Source: JBBQYD01 sp942493075
GTDB taxonomy: Bacteria; Verrucomicrobiota; Verrucomicrobiia; Limisphaerales; UBA8199
DNA: 64,000 bases
Reading direction: 5' to 3'
Assembly: GCA_942493075.1 (NCBI GenBank)
Contig: OW818681.1
Location: 4,836,001-4,900,000 of the forward strand
A program made the position numbers and the translations under genes. Below are positions 1 to 8,386 of the stretch, piece by piece. The stretch's first letter is position 1; the number at the start of each line of letters is the position of its first letter. Below the pieces are notes generated by a model, which was not told the DNA's origin, searched no databases, and worked only from the letters and a program-made list of their open reading frames with translations.

Positions 1-1122
1 TTCTTGCGCGTTTTCGGAGTTCCGTTGTGTCATACTGGCCATCTCTTCAAGGGACGCCGTGGTCTCCTCCAAAGAAGCCGCCTGCTCACTGGCACCCTCG
101 GCCAGCGTTTGACTTGCCGCGGAAATCTGGTTCGCGGCCAGATTTGCCTGTTCTGCACCAGACGAAACATCCTCGGCAATGATCTGCATTGGGCGGGAGA
201 TCGAACGGGCGACCAGCAGCACAGCTCCGATACCCACCAGTAGCGCGGCGAGGCCGACTCCGAACATCGTTTTTCCAATCCGGCGCGCGGGCGCATCGAC
301 CTCGGCCATAGGCACAGTGACCACCATGCCCCACTTGAGCACGTCACTTCGGCAAAAGATTCCGATCTTCTCCATGCCCTGCCAGGTGTAGAGGACTTCG
401 CCGGAATTCTCCTTCATCATCCCCTGTCCCCAGTCAAAGTCAGTGATCCGGGTCTGCATGATCATCTTGGGATCAGGATGAGCAATGAACACGCCTTGCT
501 CGTCGAATAGGAATGCATAACCAGTTTGGAGCACCTTGATCTGTGAAATAAACCGGCTGCTGAACCAATTCAGATCCAGCACCCCATAAAGCACCCCCTG
601 GATCTTCCCACCGCTTTCATACGGAGCAGCGATGACCACGATGGGGTTCCCAGTCGTCCGGCTCTTGAGCACCTCCGAAATGACAACTTTGCCTTCCATC
701 GCGCTTTTGAAATAGGATCGATCGTGAACGCTTAGCTTGTCTATTGAATCGGGATTTGAGGAAGCCAGGGTCAATCCGGTGGGGCTAGCCAAATGCACAT
801 CCTCATAATAACCATAGAGTTTCTTGGCATTTTCGAGCTGAGCGCTCAGGGATTTGCGGGCTTTCTCCGCCTCCGCTCCCTCAGCGAGAGCAGAGCCGAC
901 CTCCGGTGACTTGTTCCAATGGATGATGTTCATCCGTTGCAGATCAATCCAGGACTCGATCTGCTTGATCGCTCCGCGGCTGGTTTGTTGCACCTGATCT
1001 CGCAGCGTGCTTCTCACCAGGGAGCTACTCATGACGTACGACAACAGCGTTGTGACGCCAACGCTCAAAACCAACAATGCCAGCACCGGCACTAAAATCC
1101 GATTTCGAAGATTCCAATTCAT
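1..1122 (-). CDS. Methyl-accepting chemotaxis protein, N-terminal part (runs off the window start)
   Basis: This is the first 374 codons of a transmembrane chemoreceptor; the 3' end lies outside the window. It starts with ATG at 1122 (MNWNLRNRILV). A first membrane segment covers about residues 9-29. A periplasmic sensor region of about 240 residues follows and looks like a double Cache domain (YFKSAMEGK, GYAFLFDEQGVF, IAHPDP). A second membrane segment is near residues 280-300 (FGVGLAALLVGIGAVLLV), then SISRPM as in a short HAMP linker. The last visible residues (EGASEQAASLEETTASLEEM) are the start of the cytoplasmic adaptation helix. Such proteins sense small ligands outside the inner membrane and signal to CheA/CheW. 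The ligand cannot be told. No che genes are visible nearby. Confidence 0.9.
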   Translation of the reverse strand, partial: MNWNLRNRILVPVLALLVLSVGVTTLLSYVMSSSLVRSTLRDQVQQTSRGAIKQIESWIDLQRMNIIHWNKSPEVGSALAEGAEAEKARKSLSAQLENAKKLYGYYEDVHLASPTGLTLASSNPDSIDKLSVHDRSYFKSAMEGKVVISEVLKSRTTGNPIVVIAAPYESGGKIQGVLYGVLDLNWFSSRFISQIKVLQTGYAFLFDEQGVFIAHPDPKMIMQTRITDFDWGQGMMKENSGEVLYTWQGMEKIGIFCRSDVLKWGMVVTVPMAEVDAPARRIGKTMFGVGLAALLVGIGAVLLVARSISRPMQIIAEDVSSGAEQANLAANQISAASQTLAEGASEQAASLEETTASLEEMASMTQRNSENAQE

Positions 1123-1442
1123 ATTCGCCCTTTCGTTCCCCAGTTTTGGAGGTCGCTCCTCTCTTCGGCTGTCTGTGGCGTTACTTAAGAAGAATTGTGG
1201 AGAGCGCCGTGAAAACGGCTTTGGGTGCTGTATTTGGTCCAGATGCGCTTCGGAAAAGGACGATTTCTCCGTTGGAACCCATTCATAATCACACCCGGAT
1301 TGCCGCAGCTAACAACTTCTTACTTGATTATTGTAATTGTATGAGATAAGGTGATGCATAATCCCACTCAGAACCGCGCGACCCATGAAAGCGCATGGCA
1401 ACATATTTCGGTAAAGTTCGGTCGCAACACATAGGAGGAAGA
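1123..1442. other. Gene-free spacer upstream of the chemoreceptor
   Basis: About 320 bases between the divergent chemoreceptor and the small peptide gene. The short open frames here look like non-coding translation. The part near 1310-1370 is AT-rich and could hold promoters for either side, but no convincing -35/-10 pair was found. Confidence 0.4.
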
Positions 1443-1619
1443 ATGGAAGTTAACGATACAACTCCAAACGTGCTATCCACTACAGCAACAGCCACGAAGG
1501 CTGAAGACTTTCTGGATCCCTCTTTCCTGCCTCCTCCCCCGTTCATAAGTCCTAACGAGTCGGAGGAAAGCGCGGATGACACGCGAGCGCAGGCGGTTTC
1601 GCCTGCATTCAACAACTAG
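1443..1619 (+). CDS. Possible small protein, 58 residues, proline/acid-rich
   Basis: A short open frame starting with ATG at 1443. A perfect AGGAGG lies at 1433-1438, four bases upstream, which is a strong though slightly close ribosome binding site. The frame could open further upstream at 1395, but the Shine-Dalgarno sequence favours 1443. The product (MEVNDTTPNVLSTTATATKA...) has Thr/Ala-rich and acidic stretches, a run of four prolines (FLPPPPFISP), no membrane segment and no cysteine. I do not recognise the family. It could be a real small protein or a precursor peptide, or a chance frame with a good upstream motif. Confidence 0.4.
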   Translation: MEVNDTTPNVLSTTATATKAEDFLDPSFLPPPPFISPNESEESADDTRAQAVSPAFNN

Positions 1620-1791
1620 CTAGAGAACGCACGCAGCGGTTTGGCTGGTCAAGCGGCAGGGCCTTTTGGCGCGAGCAGAGGGTGCGAGAGAGGTGTAGTC
1701 AATCCTGCTTGCCCAAGGCAGCGACTCCATCCCAAACGTGATCCCCTGCTGGTTCCTTGAGGCAGCCGGGGAAACCTCTGATCTACTCACA

Positions 1792-4113
1792 TCATTGGTA
1801 AGTAAACGCGGCTGGAAGGCTGGCGGCCCCGCGCTCCAAGTCGTCCGTCAGGATGAAGAGATCGACCACGCCAGGAGGGTGCGGTGGAGTAACGACGACC
1901 ATCGAGGTGGGAGTCCGCGAGACGACGTTCACCGGGTACCCGTCGAACGTCACACTGTCCGTTGAACGGAAGTCGGTGCCGGTAATAGTAACGGTCGTCC
2001 CGCCAGCAGATGGACCTGAGTTCGGCGTCACCTGTGAAAGGCTGGGAGACGGGCCAGACAGCAGGTGGAACGCGAGGTCTACAGTAATGTAGTCAGTTTC
2101 GCTATTGACGAGTTGAAGTCTGCCGACCCCCCACTGGTTGCCTCGGACTGCTCCTGAAAGCTCGGTGGAACTCCGATTCGTGATCTGCACATTCTGACCG
2201 CAGATTTCGAGCGTCGCATTCGTGCTAAAGCCGACGCCAGAAACGGTAACGGCAGTCATGAATGGTCCGCTGGTTGGCGTAATCGAGGTGACGGCCACTG
2301 TCGCCCCCCCTTCAGGGTCGAGAAGAAAATCACCTGCGCTCACCGGCTGGTTTTGGGCGGTGTCGAGGATCAGCATGGCCTCAGCAGGCTGGCGCGTGGC
2401 AGAGTTGGAAACCGTCACCAGGATGCGAGTCGAATCCACGACGTGAACGGCCAGAGGCTCAGGCTCGCGCCCGGTAACATAAAAAGTCGCAGAGGTCACA
2501 GCTTGCAGGTTATAGCCTTCTACCGAAATCTGGTATCCTCCGGTGGCAGGTCCATGCCAGGGATTAAAGCGCGTGAGCACTGGGTAGGGCATGAAGGTGA
2601 CCGCCCTGGGCAATGTGGCCTGCTGGCCATCTTCGTTTATGAGAGTCAGGTCGCGCGTACCCTCCGAAAGATAGGGAGCTACGACTTGCACGGTCGATTC
2701 GTTGATCCAAGTGACGACCCCGGCGGGCGTGTTGCCAAAGGTGGCTGCCAGGTTCCCTCCACGGAACCCTGTTCCCGTGACGGTAACGGTCATTTGCGGA
2801 GAACTCTGTCTCCCCACGAAGGTTGGTGTGACGCTGGTTATGACCGGGACCGGCCACCTGCCACGACCTCCATCAGCCGTTCGCAACAAGGTATTCGCGT
2901 CACCCACCACCCATGCCGTGTTGGTGTCCGTCGCCGCCACCCCTTGCAAGTTAGCCGTGGTGCCTGAAAACTGCCGTGTCCACGTGGCACCACCGTTTAC
3001 CGTGTGAAGGATTACTCCACCCTCGCCCACAGTCCACGCCACGTTGGAGTCGAGAGCGCAAATCCGCCGCAGGTTCTGTACAGTCTCGACCGCCTGCGTT
3101 GTCCACGTCGTGCCGCCATCAATGGTCTTGAGGATGGTACCCCCGTCACCAACCGTCCACGCAGTATCGGCATCAACCGCATGCACATCCTGCAGGGGCA
3201 ACGTTGTCGGGGAGGTCTGCTGGCCCCAGTTCTGACCATCGGTGGTCTTCCAGATATTGCCGCCATAGCCCACCGCCCAGGCTGTGGTCGCGTTAACCGC
3301 ACTAATCCCATACATGCCCGTGCGCTCCATGGCCCACTCCAACCACCACGGGGCGTTGACGTTAATCTCGCTCGATTGCGGGCGACTGGGCTCCCGGTGG
3401 AATATAACCCCGGCAGAAGCGCCATCGTATCCAGCCGTCCATACCCGGTCCGCATCCACCACGGTCATTCCGTAAACCCAGCCTTCGGGCCCCACATTGT
3501 GCCAGGTGCCAGGGGGATTGGGCAGATTGCCTTGCTCAAAAAACCAAGTCTCACCCCCATCGCTAGTGCGGCGAAGGCCTCCACCGGCAGCGTAGCCGGC
3601 TTCTGATGTCACCATCTGCAAATCCCCGAAAAAACCGACACCCGCCTCGCGGTAAGGGAGCGCCCAGGTCGAACCAGCGTCGCTGGAACGCAACACGCAG
3701 ACATCCCCGGAGGGGCGGACTCCGCCACAGACCCAGAGTTGGAGGGAGTTTAAAGCGAAGACCGCGCTGAAATCGAATCCCTGGCCGGCTGGCAAGCCCG
3801 GCGGCTGCATCAAATGCCAGCCGCCCTCTGCGTTGACGCTGGTAATTTGGAAAAAACCTTTCGGGCCCGGCGCAAATGAATACACCATGGATACCCCGTC
3901 GGCCTTCTTCGGGAAATCAGGTGCATTCGTCCACGATAACAAGTCCGCCGTCTGTCGCAGGTCATAGGTTCGGCCCGGCTCCGTTTGCCACACCAGTTTG
4001 CAGGGCAAGCCATTCTCAAGTTCGAAGTGCCAGGGAATCTGGCCAATAGCCGTCGAGCAAGCCGTCATGAACAACACACAAGTGACCCCCTTAATCATCA
4101 GGCAGGCTTTCAT
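1792..4113 (-). CDS. Secreted protein with Ycf48/BNR-like propeller and four IPT/TIG domains
   Basis: About 773 residues if ATG at 4113 is used; a GTG at 4131 is an alternative. The N-terminus (MKACLMIKGVTCVLFMTACS) is a signal peptide, possibly lipoprotein-type although the lipobox is not canonical. Residues about 28-92 form a small module ending GFFQI that is common in verrucomicrobial exported proteins. Residues about 95-425 hold repeated Ycf48/BNR-like blades (for example DADTAWTVGDGGTILKTIDG), the fold of photosystem II assembly factor Ycf48 and of sialidase-type propellers. The rest is four Ig-like IPT/TIG domains (ITSVTP, VTSITPTSGP, LSQVTPNSGPSAGGTTVTI). The likely role is an extracellular binding or adhesion protein. 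No catalytic residues are recognised, and a photosynthetic role should not be inferred. Confidence 0.8.
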   Translation of the reverse strand: MKACLMIKGVTCVLFMTACSTAIGQIPWHFELENGLPCKLVWQTEPGRTYDLRQTADLLSWTNAPDFPKKADGVSMVYSFAPGPKGFFQITSVNAEGGWHLMQPPGLPAGQGFDFSAVFALNSLQLWVCGGVRPSGDVCVLRSSDAGSTWALPYREAGVGFFGDLQMVTSEAGYAAGGGLRRTSDGGETWFFEQGNLPNPPGTWHNVGPEGWVYGMTVVDADRVWTAGYDGASAGVIFHREPSRPQSSEINVNAPWWLEWAMERTGMYGISAVNATTAWAVGYGGNIWKTTDGQNWGQQTSPTTLPLQDVHAVDADTAWTVGDGGTILKTIDGGTTWTTQAVETVQNLRRICALDSNVAWTVGEGGVILHTVNGGATWTRQFSGTTANLQGVAATDTNTAWVVGDANTLLRTADGGRGRWPVPVITSVTPTFVGRQSSPQMTVTVTGTGFRGGNLAATFGNTPAGVVTWINESTVQVVAPYLSEGTRDLTLINEDGQQATLPRAVTFMPYPVLTRFNPWHGPATGGYQISVEGYNLQAVTSATFYVTGREPEPLAVHVVDSTRILVTVSNSATRQPAEAMLILDTAQNQPVSAGDFLLDPEGGATVAVTSITPTSGPFMTAVTVSGVGFSTNATLEICGQNVQITNRSSTELSGAVRGNQWGVGRLQLVNSETDYITVDLAFHLLSGPSPSLSQVTPNSGPSAGGTTVTITGTDFRSTDSVTFDGYPVNVVSRTPTSMVVVTPPHPPGVVDLFILTDDLERGAASLPAAFTYQ

Positions 4114-4190
4114 GAACGCCTGTTCTAGCACCTCTGGCTAATAATGGAAGCAAAAACGGCACGTAGGAAAAAGAGAGGATGTGATTACCC

Positions 4191-4234
4191 CATAGGATAT
4201 GAGCCCTTTCATTTGTCCCGCAAGGGACGGCTGA
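4191..4234. repeat. Dispersed repeat A, partial copy
   Basis: Contains the palindromic core GTCCCGCAAGGGAC followed by GGCTGA, preceded by TAGGATATGAGCCCTTT. Fuller versions of the same module are at 13644-13740 and 15151-15270. A 62-residue open frame on the minus strand (4138-4326) crosses it and is best read as repeat-derived, not a gene. Confidence 0.7.
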
Positions 4235-4241
4235 GTGCGAC

Positions 4242-4308
4242 TGTGCTCCGGGCACTGGAGAAAGGTAACTTTTGCCGGCTTGGCCTCACCCTCCTTTAAC
4301 CACACCCG
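4242..4308. repeat. Dispersed repeat B, copy 1 (upstream of the GH43 gene)
   Basis: About 67 bases starting TGTGCTCCGGGCACTGGAGA and ending near TAACCACACCC. The same segment, with some divergence in the middle, is at 13966-14032. Both copies lie 65-80 bases upstream of a coding start on the plus strand (4374 and 14114), so it could carry a promoter or leader element, or simply be part of the repeat family that fills spacers here. Confidence 0.65.
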
Positions 4309-4373
4309 GAAAGAGGAACATTCCACCTGATAACAGGGCTTTCCCTGTGGTGACTTCCTGCTTACGGTGAGGT

Positions 4374-5336
4374 ATGCAAAAACATCTCGTGCTGTTGCTT
4401 TGCTGGGCTCTGACCTTGTGCTGTTCCCCTGCGGAACAGGCGAAGAAATCCGACACCGAGCCTGCTCACACTTACCGGAATCCTCTGCCGGTGGCGAAGG
4501 ACATTGCAGACCCCCACGTCATCAAGGTGGATGGATTATATTACTTGTACGCAACCACACATGCGCGGGGTTACGACGCCTACGTCTCCCGGGATCTCGT
4601 GAACTGGACCAACGCAGGTTCCGTCTTTTCTGGGCGGCGTGGAGCATGGGCTCCCGATGTGTTCCATAATAGGAAAGGGGACGGGAAGTTTTACCTGTAC
4701 TACACGGATGATGCCGAAGGAGACCACCGTGGGCATAAGCGGATTGGCGTCGCCGTATCGGATAAGCCAATGGGGCCGTTTGAGGACAAGGGAATGCTGG
4801 TTCTGGATGCGATTGATGCCCACCTGTTCCGCGATGATGATGGCAAATACTATCTCTACTACGCGAATATCGGCGGAGGGTTCAAGATGATGATCCAACC
4901 CATGGCCGCCCCGCTCAAAAAAGAAGGTGGACCGAAGCTTCTCTTTCAGCCAACCGAACCTTGGGAAACAAAGAGCGGGCACGTCACTGAAGGTCCATTC
5001 ATTCTGAAACGGCAGGGCATCTATTACCTGACTTATTCCGGAACAGGTGCTGATTCACCGGACTACGGCATTGGGTATGCCACGGCTCAAAATCCCATGG
5101 GGCCCTTCGAAAAGTTTGCCGGCAATCCCGTCGTGAAGCGCAGCGAAAAGCTCTTCGGCCCTGGACATCATTGCGTGATCGAAGGTCCGAAGGGTGATTT
5201 GTGGCTGGTTTATCACCAGAAATGGCAAGACGACAAAAGCTACAAGAGATTCCTGGCGATCGATCCGATGTATTTCGACGAGAAGGGTGTGATTCGTGCC
5301 ACTGCCACGAGGGATTCAGATCAGCCAGCGCCTTAA
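4374..5336 (+). CDS. Glycoside hydrolase family 43 (arabinofuranosidase/xylosidase type), exported
   Basis: A 320-residue five-bladed propeller enzyme. The N-terminus (MQKHLVLLLCWALTLCCSPA) is a signal peptide with a cysteine pair that suggests a lipoprotein, though the lipobox is imperfect. The GH43 catalytic set is visible: base Asp46 in DIADPHVI, pKa-tuning Asp148 in AIDAHLFRDDDGKYY, and acid Glu206 in HVTEGPFIL. Further family marks are WAPDVF and YYLTYSGTG. GH43 enzymes invert and mostly remove arabinose or xylose units from arabinan and arabinoxylan; the exact substrate cannot be read from the sequence. It is followed by a convergent secreted GH-like gene only 7 bases away. GH43 fits with the GH127 enzyme further along the window. 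Confidence 0.92.
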   Translation: MQKHLVLLLCWALTLCCSPAEQAKKSDTEPAHTYRNPLPVAKDIADPHVIKVDGLYYLYATTHARGYDAYVSRDLVNWTNAGSVFSGRRGAWAPDVFHNRKGDGKFYLYYTDDAEGDHRGHKRIGVAVSDKPMGPFEDKGMLVLDAIDAHLFRDDDGKYYLYYANIGGGFKMMIQPMAAPLKKEGGPKLLFQPTEPWETKSGHVTEGPFILKRQGIYYLTYSGTGADSPDYGIGYATAQNPMGPFEKFAGNPVVKRSEKLFGPGHHCVIEGPKGDLWLVYHQKWQDDKSYKRFLAIDPMYFDEKGVIRATATRDSDQPAP

Positions 5337-5343
5337 TGCCAGG

Positions 5344-8103
5344 TCAATGAACCTGCTGCAACCGGAAGAACCTTGCTTGCGAAGCCTGGGTAGGCATGCG
5401 AATGCTCCAGGCTCTGCCGTTCAGTGTCGGCTGATTCGTCAATGACTCCCAATTGGCCGGGGTCAGGTTAGTGGTCGTGAACAGCCGCAACCCCACGCCT
5501 GCGGGAGGCCAAGTAAAGGCAATCTCGCCCTGCCCCACTTGCCATGTCAATGGCAGATTGGCACGCAAAACCGGGGATGCTGTCTGAAACAGGTGGTTCG
5601 AAGCCGTGTTCATCCATGAGGCCCAAATCCAATCGGCTGACCGGCATTCCGAATCGATTCGCATCTCATCCACCAATCCTTTAAAGAAGTAGCCGCTGCT
5701 GGGAACAAATCTGCCTGCGTATAGAACCGCGTTTGTTGCGTGATCGGGTCGAACGTTTGTTGTAACCGAACGTTCGACACCATCAATGTACAAGCGAGCG
5801 ACACCCGCTGGACGATTGACGGCCGCCGCCACATGACACCAACGCCCCGCAGGCACGCTCAGGTTCTCGGTGGTAGCATAGGCTGCATCAGTGCCATTGC
5901 CGGTTTCCAGGATGAGCTTTTGATCCTTTGAGTTGTACGAATTTACGAACAAGGCCAGCCCTGAGCTGCCGCTCCCCCCTGCTTTGTTGGCCCAAATGGT
6001 TTGAATGGAGGTTGCCGCCGGATCAAGGCGTATCCAGGCTGAAAGCGTGTAGCGGTCCCCCAGGTTCACCCCTCCGGCACTCAGGTAGTCCGAAGTTCCA
6101 TTCAGCAGCGCAGCCCGGCCGATCATACCCGTGGGGACATGCGTCGGTGCATCGCCACCAAGGGCTGGATGGTTCCGAGTGCTGTCTGAATAGGGAAAGC
6201 CCGTCTCCCGGAGATGCCAAACCAACTCCGTTCCCGGACTCCACACATTGGTGCCTGAAATAAGCGGCCCGTAGAACGGGTTGCCCCAATACGCCCAGAT
6301 TTCCGTCGTTGCCGATTCCAGAAGCGGCAGGCGTACCCAAACGAAAGAAGTGCCATTGGTATTCCATTCTTCGATCTCATGCGGGATGGGTTGCGTGCCG
6401 GTGGCATCCGTAAAGCACAGATCAGATCCGGTTGGACTCGCAAACTGGCCATAACTGAATCCGGGAATATTGGTGCTGAGCACCACCAGGGCCGGAAACC
6501 CCCTTAAAGACTCAGGACGGTCGTAATCAAAATGAATCCTCAATTTCGCGCCGAAATCCGAAGGGTTCAGCACCTCGGTTCGGAAGCGACTGCTGGCCGG
6601 CGCAAAGACCTCGCCACTCTCGTTCGTGGCGAAGAAACGAAACCAATAATTGGTGCCGGGTAAAAGGTTCTTTAACTGGATAGAAAAGCTGGAAGGGTTG
6701 AAACGATTGTTTGTAGCAACCAGGTTGCACCTTTCCCATGCGAGCCGATTGGTACCTCCGTCTGCCCTGCCCCAACAAACCCCGACCCGCGCCAAATCAT
6801 CGCCATACACATTCTGCTGCAGGAGCCCCGCTACAGTGGCGGAATTGGTTTCCAGAGCCAGCAATGGCCTGTTCGTAATGGCCAGCGGAACCAAGGCAGG
6901 AAGAGGGTTGTTCAGGGCAGGCGCCACAAGGCCTGCCAGTTCGCTCTCAGACGGGAGGCGTCCTTGCTTTTCATAGAAACGGGCAGCGGTCATTTCGGTA
7001 TGGTTGATGAGACGCTGATGAAAATAAAAGCAGGGGGTCCGAACGTTGTTGCTATCGATGAGCCAATACGAGGCACCCGGTTCGTTGTTGTAGATCTGCC
7101 AGAACAGAATGAATCTCGGGTTCCAAGGAAGAAGCCTTTGGACATAAGCTCGCGTAACGGGCTCCTGGCCAGCGCTGGGCAGCGAGCCGCCCCACCCATA
7201 TTCACCAATGAAGACTCGGCGTCCTTCAATTTGAGCCGCCTTTGAGGTCGGCAATTTAGACTCGATATAGTCCAGCGTAGCTATGAGCTCAGCCTGGCCC
7301 AGGTTCATGCCGTCGTATGAAGACCAGGAAACGAAATCAATATTCGTGACTGCGGGTAAGACGGCATTCACCAGGCGAACGTTGCTCTCAGGTCCGTTAA
7401 CCATGGCGTCGCGCACGCGGTTTACCTCAGTGTAATGATAGACCCAGACGTTCGTATGCGGGATGGATGCCACTGCATCATCCACAGCCTTCTGGCGGTT
7501 ATTCAACCAGTCAATCATCCCTGTGATAGCAGTCGTCGAAGGGTTGTTGGTGGTTACATAGTTATTGAGCAGGTACCAGTCTCCTTCCCAATGCCCCAGG
7601 TAAAAGCTTTTCCCGGAGTGGTTATAATTGGTGAGAAGAGTCGCAGCTAGGGAGAAGATCTCATCGTATTCCTTCTGCCGTTCAGTGGCAGAATAACCGT
7701 CCTTAAACCATGTGTCTGTGCCCGAGAAACAATACGCCCAGGCAACAATGTGACGGAAGGGCATGTCCAGCGTGCGCTTTACTGAAGGTTCATCGCGCAC
7801 CAGGCTCGCAAGACTGGTTATGTTCCCCTGCAAATGAATGCCATATTGACCTGACATCCCGTTGCCCAAATACAGCTTGATGATGTCACTCCCCATCTCA
7901 TCAATCGCTTGTGCAGTCTCTACCAGGGTGCTGTTTGTTGTGAAGTGATACCGGGGAGAAAACGTCTGCGTGCCCACACGCGCGTTCAGGCGGTCAATCT
8001 CGGGATTCGCCAACCGATCGTCGGCAGGTGCCGGAAATGCCCACGCCACGGTGAACGCCAGACCAAGCCTGCAAAGCAGACGGCCAAAACTCAGGGAACC
8101 CAT
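5344..8103 (-). CDS. Large secreted protein: glycoside-hydrolase-like barrel, DUF2341, LamG and C-terminal FFRL module
   Basis: About 919 residues from ATG at 8103, which gives a clean signal peptide (MGSLSFGRLLCRLGLAFTVAWAFPAPADD). The frame stays open to 8175, but the extra residues are non-coding in character. Residues about 25-390 resemble a TIM-barrel glycoside hydrolase (FYLGHWEGDWYLLNNY, VWVYHYTEVNRV, RVFIGEYGWGG, RFILFWQIYNN). A fibronectin-like linker follows, then a DUF2341 domain (about 515-610), a LamG/concanavalin-like domain (about 640-810: YTLSAWIRLDP, GRWCHVAAAVN, VDEMRID) and a C-terminal module ending ARFFRLQ. The barrel may act on a polysaccharide, with DUF2341/LamG as binding parts; no exact GH family is assigned. 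Confidence 0.8.
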   Translation of the reverse strand: MGSLSFGRLLCRLGLAFTVAWAFPAPADDRLANPEIDRLNARVGTQTFSPRYHFTTNSTLVETAQAIDEMGSDIIKLYLGNGMSGQYGIHLQGNITSLASLVRDEPSVKRTLDMPFRHIVAWAYCFSGTDTWFKDGYSATERQKEYDEIFSLAATLLTNYNHSGKSFYLGHWEGDWYLLNNYVTTNNPSTTAITGMIDWLNNRQKAVDDAVASIPHTNVWVYHYTEVNRVRDAMVNGPESNVRLVNAVLPAVTNIDFVSWSSYDGMNLGQAELIATLDYIESKLPTSKAAQIEGRRVFIGEYGWGGSLPSAGQEPVTRAYVQRLLPWNPRFILFWQIYNNEPGASYWLIDSNNVRTPCFYFHQRLINHTEMTAARFYEKQGRLPSESELAGLVAPALNNPLPALVPLAITNRPLLALETNSATVAGLLQQNVYGDDLARVGVCWGRADGGTNRLAWERCNLVATNNRFNPSSFSIQLKNLLPGTNYWFRFFATNESGEVFAPASSRFRTEVLNPSDFGAKLRIHFDYDRPESLRGFPALVVLSTNIPGFSYGQFASPTGSDLCFTDATGTQPIPHEIEEWNTNGTSFVWVRLPLLESATTEIWAYWGNPFYGPLISGTNVWSPGTELVWHLRETGFPYSDSTRNHPALGGDAPTHVPTGMIGRAALLNGTSDYLSAGGVNLGDRYTLSAWIRLDPAATSIQTIWANKAGGSGSSGLALFVNSYNSKDQKLILETGNGTDAAYATTENLSVPAGRWCHVAAAVNRPAGVARLYIDGVERSVTTNVRPDHATNAVLYAGRFVPSSGYFFKGLVDEMRIDSECRSADWIWASWMNTASNHLFQTASPVLRANLPLTWQVGQGEIAFTWPPAGVGLRLFTTTNLTPANWESLTNQPTLNGRAWSIRMPTQASQARFFRLQQVH

Positions 8104-8386
8104 GGGCGAAGTATACCGGGCGCGAAGCGCGCGAGCCAGCCTCGAACCGCCTGCCAGAGGTCTCCACCTTTCCACCTCGGGAAGGGGCCGGCGCCGCTTC
8201 GCGTCAAGAGACGCGGCACTGGAGTTTGGAAATTTTCACTGTCCAAGCCAAAGGCTTGGCAGAGCACCCTTGGGGACCAACGCACCCTTTACCATCACAC
8301 CCCGCACGTTGCGCTAAGTGCAAATAGGCTTTTCTACCCTGGCTAAAAGCTCTAGGTTTCAGCGACGATCCTGGATCAGGAAAAAA
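8104..8386. other. Spacer between divergent genes, with repeat-like GC-rich palindromes
   Basis: About 280 bases. It contains short GC-rich inverted sequences such as CCAAGCC-AAA-GGCTTGG near 8257 and a segment GCCGCTTCGCGTCAAG resembling dispersed repeat F. The promoters of the two divergent genes must lie here, but none is clear. Confidence 0.4.

Noticed and set aside
2353..3606. Plus-strand frames opposite the Ycf48/TIG gene
   Set aside because: They overlap a coherent multi-domain coding frame on the minus strand.
1792..4113. Photosystem II assembly factor (from the Ycf48-like repeats)
   Set aside because: Ycf48-like propellers occur in many non-photosynthetic secreted proteins; no photosynthesis gene is present.
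4138..4326. 62-residue minus-strand frame between two genes
   Set aside because: It is translation of dispersed repeats A and B; no independent sign of coding.
8104..8175. N-terminal extension of the 919-residue secreted protein
   Set aside because: It would place Arg-rich residues before a clean signal peptide.
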